DNA from: Sarocladium kiliense | Lineage: Eukaryota > Ascomycota > Sordariomycetes > Hypocreales > Sarocladiaceae | Reading direction: 5' to 3' | DNA: 64,000 nucleotides | Assembly (NCBI GenBank): GCA_030734395.1 | Contig: JAUZTG010000029.1 | Span: 248,001 to 312,000 of the forward strand | In this document: in pieces, positions 45,146 to 54,384 of the stretch | Position numbering within the stretch: position 1 is the stretch's first letter | Layout: every line of letters starts with the position of its first letter | Program-made: the position numbers and the translations under genes | The notes under the pieces: model-generated | Told to the model about the DNA's origin: nothing | The model's database searches: none | Seen by the model: only the letters and a program-made list of their open reading frames with translations

Positions 45146-48100
45146 TTATAGACACGAAAAGCAAAAGTCCCGACCGCAAGTAAAGCCATCAACACCACAA
45201 GTTCTCAACGTCCCTCCCGGCGTCCTAGTTATATCTCCCTGAAGCTCCTCGTCTCGAGCCTTACCGCTCACAGACGAAGCGCGATACACCTCCGTAGTCC
45301 TTGGCGTAGCCTTCCAGACCTTCCGAGCTACCGAAGACCGACGCTTGGAAACGCTCGCAGCTGTACTAGCTGTGCTTTCAGGGGCTTCGGCGAAACTGAG
45401 CTCGTCGAGATCATCGTCGTTGTGGTTCCGGGTGAGGGAAAGGAGAGAGCGGCGGGAGGATGGGGTGTGATGTTTGCGAGGGGAGGGATGACGAGAGCGG
45501 GGGGTTCGTGGGGTGGGAGATTTGGTAACTTTGGACGGAGAGACGAGCTTCGCAGGGGAGATTGACTTCCGTTTGGACGCGGGGGGAGCGTTGACTGTGC
45601 TGGAGACGAGAGCCTTGCGAAGAGGTGAGGGCTTGGCTGGACTGGATGCACCTCTTTTGCCTGGCGAGATCCTGGGTGGTGCAGCGGGAGAGGGAGGAAG
45701 ATCGAAAGGATCTTCCCTGGATGAGCCGAAGGCCGGAGAACCGAGCTCTGGAGACCCAAACCGCAGAGGGGCTGACGAGGGTTGGTCGTATTCTTGGTCT
45801 GTCTCGTCAACAACGAGCGATGATGTTTCTGGAGCGGTCTGGATTGCGTCAGAGGCCGCACTTTCCTGCGTTGTTGGAGTCAAGTCTTGCCCATCAGCCG
45901 CTGCGATTTTAGCTGCTGGACGGGTGATTTCGACTGCAAGTGAAAGCTCGTCCACCTTTGGCGCTGTCTCGTCCACTGTAGACTGTGCATTTTCGACAGT
46001 CGGTAATGTCTTCGAGGAACGTGATTCTTCGGATTGAACCTCATTTCCGTCAAGCAGAACGGTTGTCTCGCGCTCAGGGATCTCAGATCCGGCCTCATTA
46101 GCAGGCGTCGCGTCAATCTCCTCAACTATAGGCAGTGCCTCCTCCGTGGGAGGTGCCGTCTCATCCATCGTGGTGATCGTTGCTTCAGTCTGAAGGATTG
46201 GAGGTGCAGGAGAAGGGAGCTTGTCAACCTCGATACTTCCATCGAGGGCCACTGAGGCGCCGTCTCTGCCAGGTGACTCATTAATCGCTTCATGTGAAGA
46301 CCGCGGCAAATTTGCCGAAATCAGAGGCGCCTTCTCGATGACTGTGTGTTGATCCCCAATATTGTTGGTGTCGAGCTTCGCATCCAGGGGTCGCGAACCC
46401 CCAATGTCCAGCACTGTTGAAGCGTCCCCATGGACCATACTTGCATCGATGCCTCGTGCTTCTTCGGCGGCCGCTGCTCCAGCTCGGCTCTCTGCCCTGC
46501 CTACATCCTCCTCATCTGCATCATTCTCAGACTCTCTGGCCTCTGACTCTTCTGGTTCAGGGGTATCCTCTCCATTATGCTTCAGAAGCCACCGAACTTC
46601 GCTGCGGCGTTTGGAAAGCTTGCCAACGAGTTCTTCAGCAAGGTCATTGTTGCCTGCACCACCCTGGCTTAATCTGGTAGTCCGGCGACTCTTCAGGGAC
46701 GAAGCCGAATCAAGCCCAGACGTGCTTCGTCTTTTGCGCCGATAGTATGGTGGCCGTGTGGTGGTGTTTACCAGTACCCATTCGTCACTCTCACTGTGCC
46801 CGCTGTGCCCAGAATCCTGCGCGGTGATAGGTCCTGCATCTTTTGGGACCGGATCTCTCCAAAGCTGTCTAGACCCCTTCTCCTTGAAGCGTCGATAATA
46901 TGGCGGCCGTTTCGTGGTGTTGATCAGTACCCATCTGCCCTCACTAGGGGGTGGGGGGATTTCATAAGTCGTAGATCCCAGATTCTCTGATGTCGGATAC
47001 TGTCTGGGCTGCCTGCCTTGCTTCGGTGCCGCTTGCTCGTTCCCCTGGGCTATGCTCTTCCTCGGTTTTTGAGTAGCAGAGGTGGCGATGGACCCTCTAG
47101 AACGAGACGGCAGTACCTGCATCGGCTTCTCATCATCAGAGAGAACGGTGGAGGGGTCGAAATCATCTGTAGCCTGAGGCGCTGGGACCCAGGCTGGCTT
47201 CTGCGGCCCCCCAGCACTCGGCAAACTGCTGTTCGGAGGTGTCAGACTGTCCTGTGAGTCCGGGATAAACCTCTCTTTCCCGACGGCACTGGCTTGGTTT
47301 GACACAGTTCCTCTGATCCTCTCTGTGAGCTTCCTACCATAATGTCTTTGACCTTTGCGGGCTGAAGGTCGATCTGATGCACGACCTTCGGATGACGACG
47401 AGTTGTCTTCCGTAGGGAGTTGTCCAGCTACTGATTGCGCTGCAGCCTTGCGCTCCGATCTCCATTTACCCTGACGTGAGATTGGCCACGTAATCTGAGA
47501 AAAGTGTTCAACAGGCTTTCTCTGCCTGCCATATCTGCCACGATTTTCGACATTTGGGTCGTTGTGCTGGCCATTTCCCTCATCATGTGACTTTGACGAG
47601 GACGGAGATTTGGAACGTAGAGCAAGGTCTACAGAGATGTTGCTATGACGGCCATGAGTGTCGATGCTCAGTTTCCGCTTTCGTGATCGTCTTGATCCCT
47701 GCGCCCTTTGGTCCGGGCTTTTATCATTTCCCTGATTCCTGGAATCCTTGAGCGGTTCGCGCCGTGTTGGGCTTGGCAAACCTCCCTCATCATCGCTGCC
47801 CTGTACCTCTTGTTGATGCTTCCTTGATCCTCTCTTGGACTTTCTTCTTTTGCCCATCAAGGGAGCCTCCTCATCATCTCTGCGTTCATCGTATGCTGTT
47901 GATGGCGATCGAGTAGCAACCTGCCGTTGTTTCCTCGGCCGCGGTTTAATCTTAACACCAGTACGAGGCTTATGACTTCGCTGGAAGGAGCGACGAGCTC
48001 TTAACTGCGATTCATATCTGTTGCCACTCGTCCAGATGGAAGTACCCAACGCTGCCGACGGTAGACTCTGCCGCTGCTGTCGAGGTTGTAACGCCATTCT

Positions 48101-48871
48101 GATAGCCATGGCCTCATGCTGAGGAATATCCGGCCCATCCCACATTGTTTGCTGCTGAGGAAGATGTTGACCCCAAGGATTAAAAGCAAGAGGCGAATGG
48201 CCAAAGGCAAGAGGAGATGTGCCGAATCCCAGGGATGGGACACCGAAGCCCATGCTCGGGCCGCCACGAGGGTTCATGCCACCAAAGAGGCCTGTCGTGA
48301 AGCTTTGGGGATGTTGAGCTGCGGGCGATGCGGTCTCAGCTGGATTTGTCACGAGGGCTGTCGTTGAGGCCGGGTTAAGCTCCGTTTCTTGTGGGAGCAG
48401 ATGCTCCTCGTCCTCAACCACTTCGTCGCCCTCGTCATTGTCATGTCCCTCCTCTTCCCCCTCATCTTCTGCTTCCTCGTCTTCGGAGCTCTCGAAACGG
48501 TCCTCGTCCAGAAGGTCCTCAAGTCGTAGGCCGCCGTCTTCATCCTGATCCTCACTGTTTTCTGCATCTTGCGCCAAGCCGGTACCAATATCTCCTTCGT
48601 TTCGCATGTTCTTCAAATGGCCGTTATTGACGACGATCTCCCCCGTCATCATATCGATCTCGTCTCCGACACCCTCGAAGTCTCGGCCATACTTCTCGAA
48701 GATGTGTGCCATGGTCGATTGGAAGCGGTTGTCTGCGAAGGCACGCTGCACTTGGAGCTGGTAGTCGGAGTCGCGCCGCTTAGACGCCTCGTGCGGTTGA
48801 AACAAGAGATCATCGTCCTCATCGCTTTCAAAAGGGCGCTCGATTCGACGTCGTTTCGTAGGAGACTCCAT
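45146..48871 (-). CDS. scm3: CENP-A chaperone Scm3/HJURP family, very large fungal form
   Basis: 1,241 residues, single exon. The Scm3 core is near residues 33-95: DYQLQVQRAFADNRFQSTM, HIFEKYGRDFEGVGDEID and MTGEIVVNNGHLKNM, the histone-binding segment that deposits CENP-A (Cse4/Cnp1) at centromeres. The rest is disordered: an acidic block (about 120-165), basic Arg/Lys patches with AT-hook-like RKPRKQR-type sequence, and a Pro/Ser/Lys-rich end. Two copies of WVL-NTT-RPPYYRR occur near residues 645 and 697. The C-terminus ends with four cysteines, C1225, C1232, C1237 and C1240 (CGRDFCFSCL), a possible zinc knuckle. Yeast Scm3 is about 220 residues, so most of this protein is extra. The divergent partner is atg6, 482 bases away. 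Confidence 0.85.
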   Translation of the reverse strand: MESPTKRRRIERPFESDEDDDLLFQPHEASKRRDSDYQLQVQRAFADNRFQSTMAHIFEKYGRDFEGVGDEIDMMTGEIVVNNGHLKNMRNEGDIGTGLAQDAENSEDQDEDGGLRLEDLLDEDRFESSEDEEAEDEGEEEGHDNDEGDEVVEDEEHLLPQETELNPASTTALVTNPAETASPAAQHPQSFTTGLFGGMNPRGGPSMGFGVPSLGFGTSPLAFGHSPLAFNPWGQHLPQQQTMWDGPDIPQHEAMAIRMALQPRQQRQSLPSAALGTSIWTSGNRYESQLRARRSFQRSHKPRTGVKIKPRPRKQRQVATRSPSTAYDERRDDEEAPLMGKRRKSKRGSRKHQQEVQGSDDEGGLPSPTRREPLKDSRNQGNDKSPDQRAQGSRRSRKRKLSIDTHGRHSNISVDLALRSKSPSSSKSHDEGNGQHNDPNVENRGRYGRQRKPVEHFSQITWPISRQGKWRSERKAAAQSVAGQLPTEDNSSSSEGRASDRPSARKGQRHYGRKLTERIRGTVSNQASAVGKERFIPDSQDSLTPPNSSLPSAGGPQKPAWVPAPQATDDFDPSTVLSDDEKPMQVLPSRSRGSIATSATQKPRKSIAQGNEQAAPKQGRQPRQYPTSENLGSTTYEIPPPPSEGRWVLINTTKRPPYYRRFKEKGSRQLWRDPVPKDAGPITAQDSGHSGHSESDEWVLVNTTTRPPYYRRKRRSTSGLDSASSLKSRRTTRLSQGGAGNNDLAEELVGKLSKRRSEVRWLLKHNGEDTPEPEESEARESENDADEEDVGRAESRAGAAAAEEARGIDASMVHGDASTVLDIGGSRPLDAKLDTNNIGDQHTVIEKAPLISANLPRSSHEAINESPGRDGASVALDGSIEVDKLPSPAPPILQTEATITTMDETAPPTEEALPIVEEIDATPANEAGSEIPERETTVLLDGNEVQSEESRSSKTLPTVENAQSTVDETAPKVDELSLAVEITRPAAKIAAADGQDLTPTTQESAASDAIQTAPETSSLVVDETDQEYDQPSSAPLRFGSPELGSPAFGSSREDPFDLPPSPAAPPRISPGKRGASSPAKPSPLRKALVSSTVNAPPASKRKSISPAKLVSPSKVTKSPTPRTPRSRHPSPRKHHTPSSRRSLLSLTRNHNDDDLDELSFAEAPESTASTAASVSKRRSSVARKVWKATPRTTEVYRASSVSGKARDEELQGDITRTPGGTLRTCGVDGFTCGRDFCFSCL
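46742..46938 (-). repeat. scm3: Duplicated WVL-NTT-RPPYYRR motif inside Scm3
   Basis: Two copies, 46899-46938 and 46742-46780 on the minus strand, encode GRWVLINTTKRPPYYRR and DEWVLVNTTTRPPYYRR, about 52 residues apart. The near identity against a disordered background suggests a conserved binding peptide rather than chance. Confidence 0.85.
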
Positions 48872-49353
48872 CGTGGGCGGTTGGCTGAGCTGCCGGTCGC
48901 CGGAGAATTATCAAATGGCCAGGACTCGAGCCATTCGATACAAGAATCGAGCGGCTCGCTTGTTTCGTTGGGCAAAGTCCTACCGATGCGACTGCCAGAC
49001 GATCATATCGTCTCTCTGATTCCTTGTCGAGTTTTGCGGGTTGCACAGCGCCAGTCGGAGGATGAGCCCGTTTCCTTTGGCGATTGAGCTGGTCGACGCT
49101 CTCTTGGTCGCGTCTGGCGCGTCCCTCCCGCGTAAAGTACCCCCACCAACCTGCACCCACAGCGACTCCACACCAGCTGGGCTGCCTGTCGCATCCACAT
49201 CCACCTCCACACCAAACCAATGAACCATCCACTGTCCATCGTCATCCACCAACGTCACATGCGCCATCATATTTCACAGCGACGGCGATTCCCTCGATCC
49301 TCAAAGCTGACGTGCAAGAGCAAACATCTGCCAGACATGCTGCGATAACTAAG
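48872..49353. promoter_or_regulatory. Bidirectional promoter region between scm3 and atg6
   Basis: 482 bases between divergent start codons. Open frames cross it on both strands but show no protein character. No specific element was recognised. Confidence 0.45.
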
Positions 49354-50873
49354 ATGGCCATGCTCTGCCAGAAATGTCGCCAGCCTCTCAAGCTGGACGG
49401 CTCTCTCGAAGACCTCAATCCTGCTTCGTATGACCTCCTTATCTGTGAGTTCTTCTGCTCCCCTTGGGCTCCAAGCCTTGAAGAGCCGAAATCTGATAGC
49501 CTGCTCCAGCTGCGTCATCCCCGCCAACCTCCCTCAAGAAGCCCTCTCAGTTGACCTCTCGATCGCCGATACCACATGCCCAGGAAGCTGCCCGCAAATC
49601 ACTCTATACCCAAGCATCGCAAAATGCAGCTGTACCGATCTTTAAGCGCCAGTCGGCCGGCGCGCCACGCGATTCTGCCATGTCCTTCATCTACCTAACC
49701 GAGTCAGTGATGGGGACGCCGACGACACACCCCAAGGAGCCTCCAGCGACTCCGACCAAAATGCGCAGAACAAGCTCAAGCAAAGGGGGTGAAGAACAGG
49801 AAACACCAAGAGGAGACGAGGTCGATCGCATGAACCGGCTCTTCGAGATTCTGTCAGCCAGATCAGATATCGACCATCCAGTCTGCGTCGAATGCACAGA
49901 TATGCTTATCGATGGCCTGCAGAAGAAGCTCGATGCCGCAAATCGGGAGCGTAACATGTACGTTGCGCATCTCAAAGAGGTACAGGCTACACAGCCAACG
50001 GCAGCCGAACTCAAGCAACAGCAAGAAGCCTTGAAGAAGGCAGAAGCAGACAAAGCTTCGGCAATGAACGAGCTCCGGAAGCTAGAGGCTGATAAAGATG
50101 CCCTCGATGCTGAAATTCTGGCACTTGAGGAAGAGTCACGGAAAGTTGACAAGGAGGAGGAGGACTTTTGGCGCGAGCATAATGCGTTTGACAGCGAGAT
50201 GGCCGACTTCCGCGCTGAGCGGGATAGCGTCGCAGTCAAATACGCCAATGACATGCAGCTGCTCGACAAGCTCACCAGAACGAATGTCTACAACGATACC
50301 TTTTGCATTTCCCACGACGGTACATTCGCTACGATCAACGGACTACGACTTGGCAGAATGTCCAGCAAGCCGGTCGATTGGCCCGAGATCAACGCCGCCT
50401 GGGGTCATGCTCTGTTACTGATCGTCACAGTGGCTGATAAGCTGGGATACAAATTCCAAGGATACGATCCACAGCCTCTCGGAAGTACGTCAAAGATCAT
50501 CAAGTACGAAACCATCAGTCCATCATCGAGTCGGCTCACCTCGCACCGTGGTCCCGGTCCACCACCAAAGAAGCACATCCTGGAGCTCTACTCGTCTGGA
50601 GATATGCCTCTTGGCCTAACCTTCATGCATCGCAAGTTTGACAATGCCATGGTCGGATTCCTTGAACTGGTCAGACAGCTTGGAGCGTTTGTGCAAGCCG
50701 AGACGGAAGCTCGGGGTAAGATGTTGGGCTTGCCGTACGCAATCGAAGGAGACAAGATTGGCGATGTGAGCATCAAGCTCGGCATTGCTCAAGATGACGG
50801 TTGGACAAAGGCGTGCAAGCTGACGCTGACATGCTGTAAGTTTTTGTTGGCTCATGCTAGCAACGTCGGATAA
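49354..50873 (+). CDS. atg6: Atg6/Vps30 (Beclin 1), 2 exons
   Basis: Exons 49354-49444 and 49510-50873 give 484 residues; the join reads DLLIS/ASSPPTSLKK. The N-terminus has the fungal Beclin CxxC (LCQKCRQPLKLDGSLEDLNP), with a second CxxC (VCVECTDML) at the start of a coiled coil, about residues 130-260 (MNELRKLEADKDALDAEI). The evolutionarily conserved domain follows: NVYNDTFCISHDGTFATING, VDWPEINAAWGHALLLI, YKFQGYDPQPLGSTSKI and the C-terminal WTKACKLTLTCCKFLLAH. Atg6 is the regulatory subunit of both Vps34 complexes, in autophagy (with Atg14) and endosomal sorting. The intron acceptor at 49509 is required by frame; a later CAG at 49550 does not restore it. Confidence 0.94.
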
Positions 50874-50913
50874 ACACAGCTTCGAACAGCCATCAGTATG
50901 TGCTACTACGTAA

Positions 50914-52820
50914 TCAATCTGCTCGGGGAACATAAACATGGGTATCCCCTTCACCGTCCGGGAAGCGGAAATCCACCACATCGATATGGATCTTCCGCTC
51001 AGGATCCCACATCGTTTCGACACAAAAAGCTGTGCCTGGTGGCAGGCCTTCGGCCTCTGGTCTCCAGACCTCCGTTGTATTCCTCATAATGTGGCTGCAA
51101 CTTGCGAGTTTCACCACTTCCTCATATGGACGTGCCTGCAGCACAGGACGCAGAGCTTCCACACCCGTGATCTCGGGGCTATCTGCCTCCTGCGTGAACA
51201 TACACGTAAGGGAGATAGCGAGAGCCCCCCACCTCCGCCCCACGATCCGATACTCGATGCATGGTAATACCCCAGCATCGCTGCGAATTCACTTTCTTCC
51301 AAATCCATGAAGCCACGAAGCCATTGTTATGTAGCTCACTCAAATTCCGGGCTGATCCTTGCCGCAAGAAGACCTGCTTTCCTAACAAGATGCGCCATTT
51401 GCTTACATTGGTGAAGACAAAAGTGTACGGGGAGTTGATACCGACCGTATTCCTCCAGGGCCAGCGGAAAAGAATGTCACCACTCTGAAAATGGCGGGGC
51501 CAGCTATCCTGCTTTTTATCCAGGGCAACAAACAACTCATCTTCTTTTGCTGATTTCATTCTGACCGTGGAGATCAAGGCTTTCGTCTTCCGACCCCAGA
51601 CATCGTCAAGCCATGCAATCATAGGGATGACGACTTCGTTATCCACGGGGATAGAGGAGTCTCGGACTAGCAGGAAGACATATGATGCGAAGCGGAGTTG
51701 GATTATGGGTGGATACAAGAGATGGTGGGCAATTTGTCCTCTTGTGTTGCGAAGTCGAAGTCTCACTCCACCGTGCATGAAGGTGGGAGGAAAGAATGCC
51801 TGCTCGGAACTCGTCATAAGTTGGTGGGCCTCGAAGCTGGGCAAAAAGCGGCCACAGCCGTCGAAATCGGCTGGAGAATCTGCGAGCATCCCGAGCAAAG
51901 GCTGTTTTGCGATTTCTTCATCCCATTCAATCTTGGTGCGGACGGGCATTGCTTTGCTGTCGACACCGAGATCTTCGAGATTGGCGAACTCTTTTGGAAG
52001 AGGGTCTTTGCCCAGGGTAGTGAAGGTACCCCAGGCATAGATGGTATGCTCATAGGGCTGTGTCCGAACGATCTCTTCCTGCAGGCGGCGGAAGGCCTTG
52101 TTTCCCTCTCCGTAGATGAGTGGAATGTTGATGTCGAAGAGACCAAGGAGAGAATATGCACGATCCTCAGACCTCGTCGTCTCACGCTTCGCCGCCCATG
52201 ACATGCGCATGGCAATGCTGGCTTGACTGACATGCTCACGGTGCACCAGGATCGGCTTTGGTACGCCCGTGATAAGCTCGAGTTTGTCCTGCAGCCGCGT
52301 CTTCGTACTCAGTCTCTTCCAATTAGAGGAGAAGAATATGACTTCTTTCGGGGCGATGAGCTCTTGAAGGGTCCAACCGCGAGTGAACCACCGACTGCAG
52401 CTGAGGCTTCCAGCTCGGTAGGTTGCGGAAGAAACATCGGAGAGGAATGCATAGCAGATATCGGCGTTTTCGTACCACCGGTACATGGAGTTGATAGCTT
52501 CGGATAGCTCGGCGCTACTAGTCTTGTCAATGCAGCACCTGCGAGCTCATCAGCCAGAATGCCCCTACTGTCATTTCTTGAGAGCCGTACGTATCGACCC
52601 ATGCCCACTCCAGACCCTTCTGAAAGGCTTGGTGACAGCATTGCACGACTTTGTCATAGCCTTTCATTGATGTGACACTTGGGTCAGAGCCTCGAGTTTT
52701 CATGTCCTGGTATGTGACCTCTTGATCCTCCCATGTGTGAGAGAGGATGGCGTATGGGGGCACATTCTCGTCATTTGTGAATTCGTGAAGCTGGATAGAT
52801 GCGGTGTTGATGAGACGCAT
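50914..52820 (-). CDS. HET-domain (heterokaryon incompatibility) protein 1, 3 exons, last join uncertain
   Basis: Exon 1 is 52591-52820 and exon 2 is 51293-52538. The N-terminus is canonical: MRLINTASIQLHEF, PPYAILSHTWED, then WAWVDTCCIDKTSSAELSEA across a 52-nt intron, and MYRWYENADICYAFLSDV, SRWFTRGWTLQELIAP, RAYSLLGLFDINIPLIYGEG. HET domains trigger cell death after fusion of unlike strains and many work with other domains. The C-terminal part changes frame near 51250-51292: the first frame loses family character after FVASWIWKK, while another frame (GRRWGALAISLTCMFT..) reads well to 50914. A 40-nt intron 51253-51292 (GTGAAT..GAG) restores frame and gives 604 residues, but the weak acceptor leaves a frameshift equally possible. 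The stop lies 40 nt from the end of atg6. Confidence 0.72.
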
Positions 52821-54384
52821 GTCGCGATTGTCTGGATTAGATTATGAAACTAAAAAGCCAGAGCGCATAATAATGACGGCAATTCCGGTCTGCAAAGGAG
52901 AGAGGTCCATCTTGTCGCTGATTTATTTATCCATCCTGTGCCTTGCGGCTGAGCCAAGCTTGCATGGGCCGCCATGAGTTACGGCGGGGCGAAACGCAGT
53001 AATTGTGAGCACTCGTTGGAAGTGCAGTCTGTCTCCTAGAAGGTCATATTTGATGTCTAGATTGAAAGCTTCCTCCATTATTGCTGAGAATCTACTATGC
53101 GGTCACTTTGGAGAACTGCTTGAGCCACTCAACGCAGGCTGTAGGAGTCGGATGTACCTTGGTGCCTCTGGGTAAGGGAGGCTACCTATGTGAAGACCTA
53201 GTTCATGGGTGAGAGAAGACCGAGAGATCCATTCGACAGAACATGAAGCGAATAAGATGTTGACCTAGTCTACTTGGGTAACATACCGAGGATGGCAAAC
53301 TCATGCGCGGGGTGCCACGATTTGTAAATTTGGCAACTATCGCTTCGATGTGCATACTCTCAAGTCGAAGGATCGTGACTTTGCCCCTCATACATGCCGA
53401 ACCGCAGATACGGAGTCGTTTGCCAGTCCGCAGCAGGTCTTGTCTGACCAATTATTGAAGCCAGGGCATCAAGACATCGAGCGCGTCTAGCACGCATTAA
53501 CCAGAAGTTTCCTATGCTGAGAGCCAGCGCATCGCATTGCACCTTCTATGTTCCTACCAGGCAACATGAGTCCAATGGCAATGCTGCCTCAGACGCCAAA
53601 ATTCGACCATGCTGACGACAGATACCAGATACGACCTAAAGCCTGCACGACTGCACCCCAAAGTCCACCCCGCAGTCAGCCTCACCATCGCCAAGCGCAT
53701 TGACTGGTCAATTTCGGGTCCGGTTGCCTGGCTGGTGCCTTTTGCTGCCTGCATGGAGGCGTTGGAAACGTGATACTGGGCTGCATTAGCTGCGATGCAC
53801 CAAGCAGTTGCAGGAGGGAGGGAGGGAGCTTTGTGGCTGATTGCCGCACGTCTGAGAGGCTTTCGTTGGGATGCACGGCGTGCGACTTGGTGACACCAAT
53901 GGGACTAGGCAGGGCTTTCAGCAGGGTGAAGCAAGTCAAGATGGGATTCAGCAGAGGACGTAGACGGGCAACATGATGGTCACCAACATCGAGCAGGCAG
54001 ACTATGCTGGCTGGAGGCCCTCCACAAGGAACAAGTTGCTGACCTGGAGGGCCAAAGTACCGGTATGGCCATGGGTCACCAAATGCGGCTACTTGCTGCC
54101 GACAGCCTGCGATTGGTGACAGACTTGAGGCAGCAGCACGGTTGGAGGAGGATGGTGGCACTGCCGGCTGCAAGCTGCATGCATATGCAGCTTCGCCTAT
54201 AAGACCAGTCATCTCCTCAAGCTGCGCTCCCTTACCCTTTCTACCATCCTCCATCTCCTTGCTACCCCTCTCCGCTCTATCTCTTTAGTTACCTCTCTTC
54301 GCCCTCCTCTTTGCACTTCCTCTATCTTGGTCTCTTCAAGAATCAGAATCGAATCATCGCTGAGACACTTGCAACCACAACACC
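52821..54384. other. Gene-free divergent intergenic region
   Basis: 1.56 kb between HET 1 and the AAA gene. A CCTATAAG box near 54195 followed by a CT-rich tract to about 54350 looks like the core promoter and 5' leader of the AAA gene. No other feature recognised. Confidence 0.5.

Noticed and set aside
50874..50940. Possible third exon of atg6 after GTAAGT at 50834
   Set aside because: Splicing there would remove the conserved TLTCCKFLLAH ending of Beclin family proteins; the unspliced stop at 50873 fits the family.
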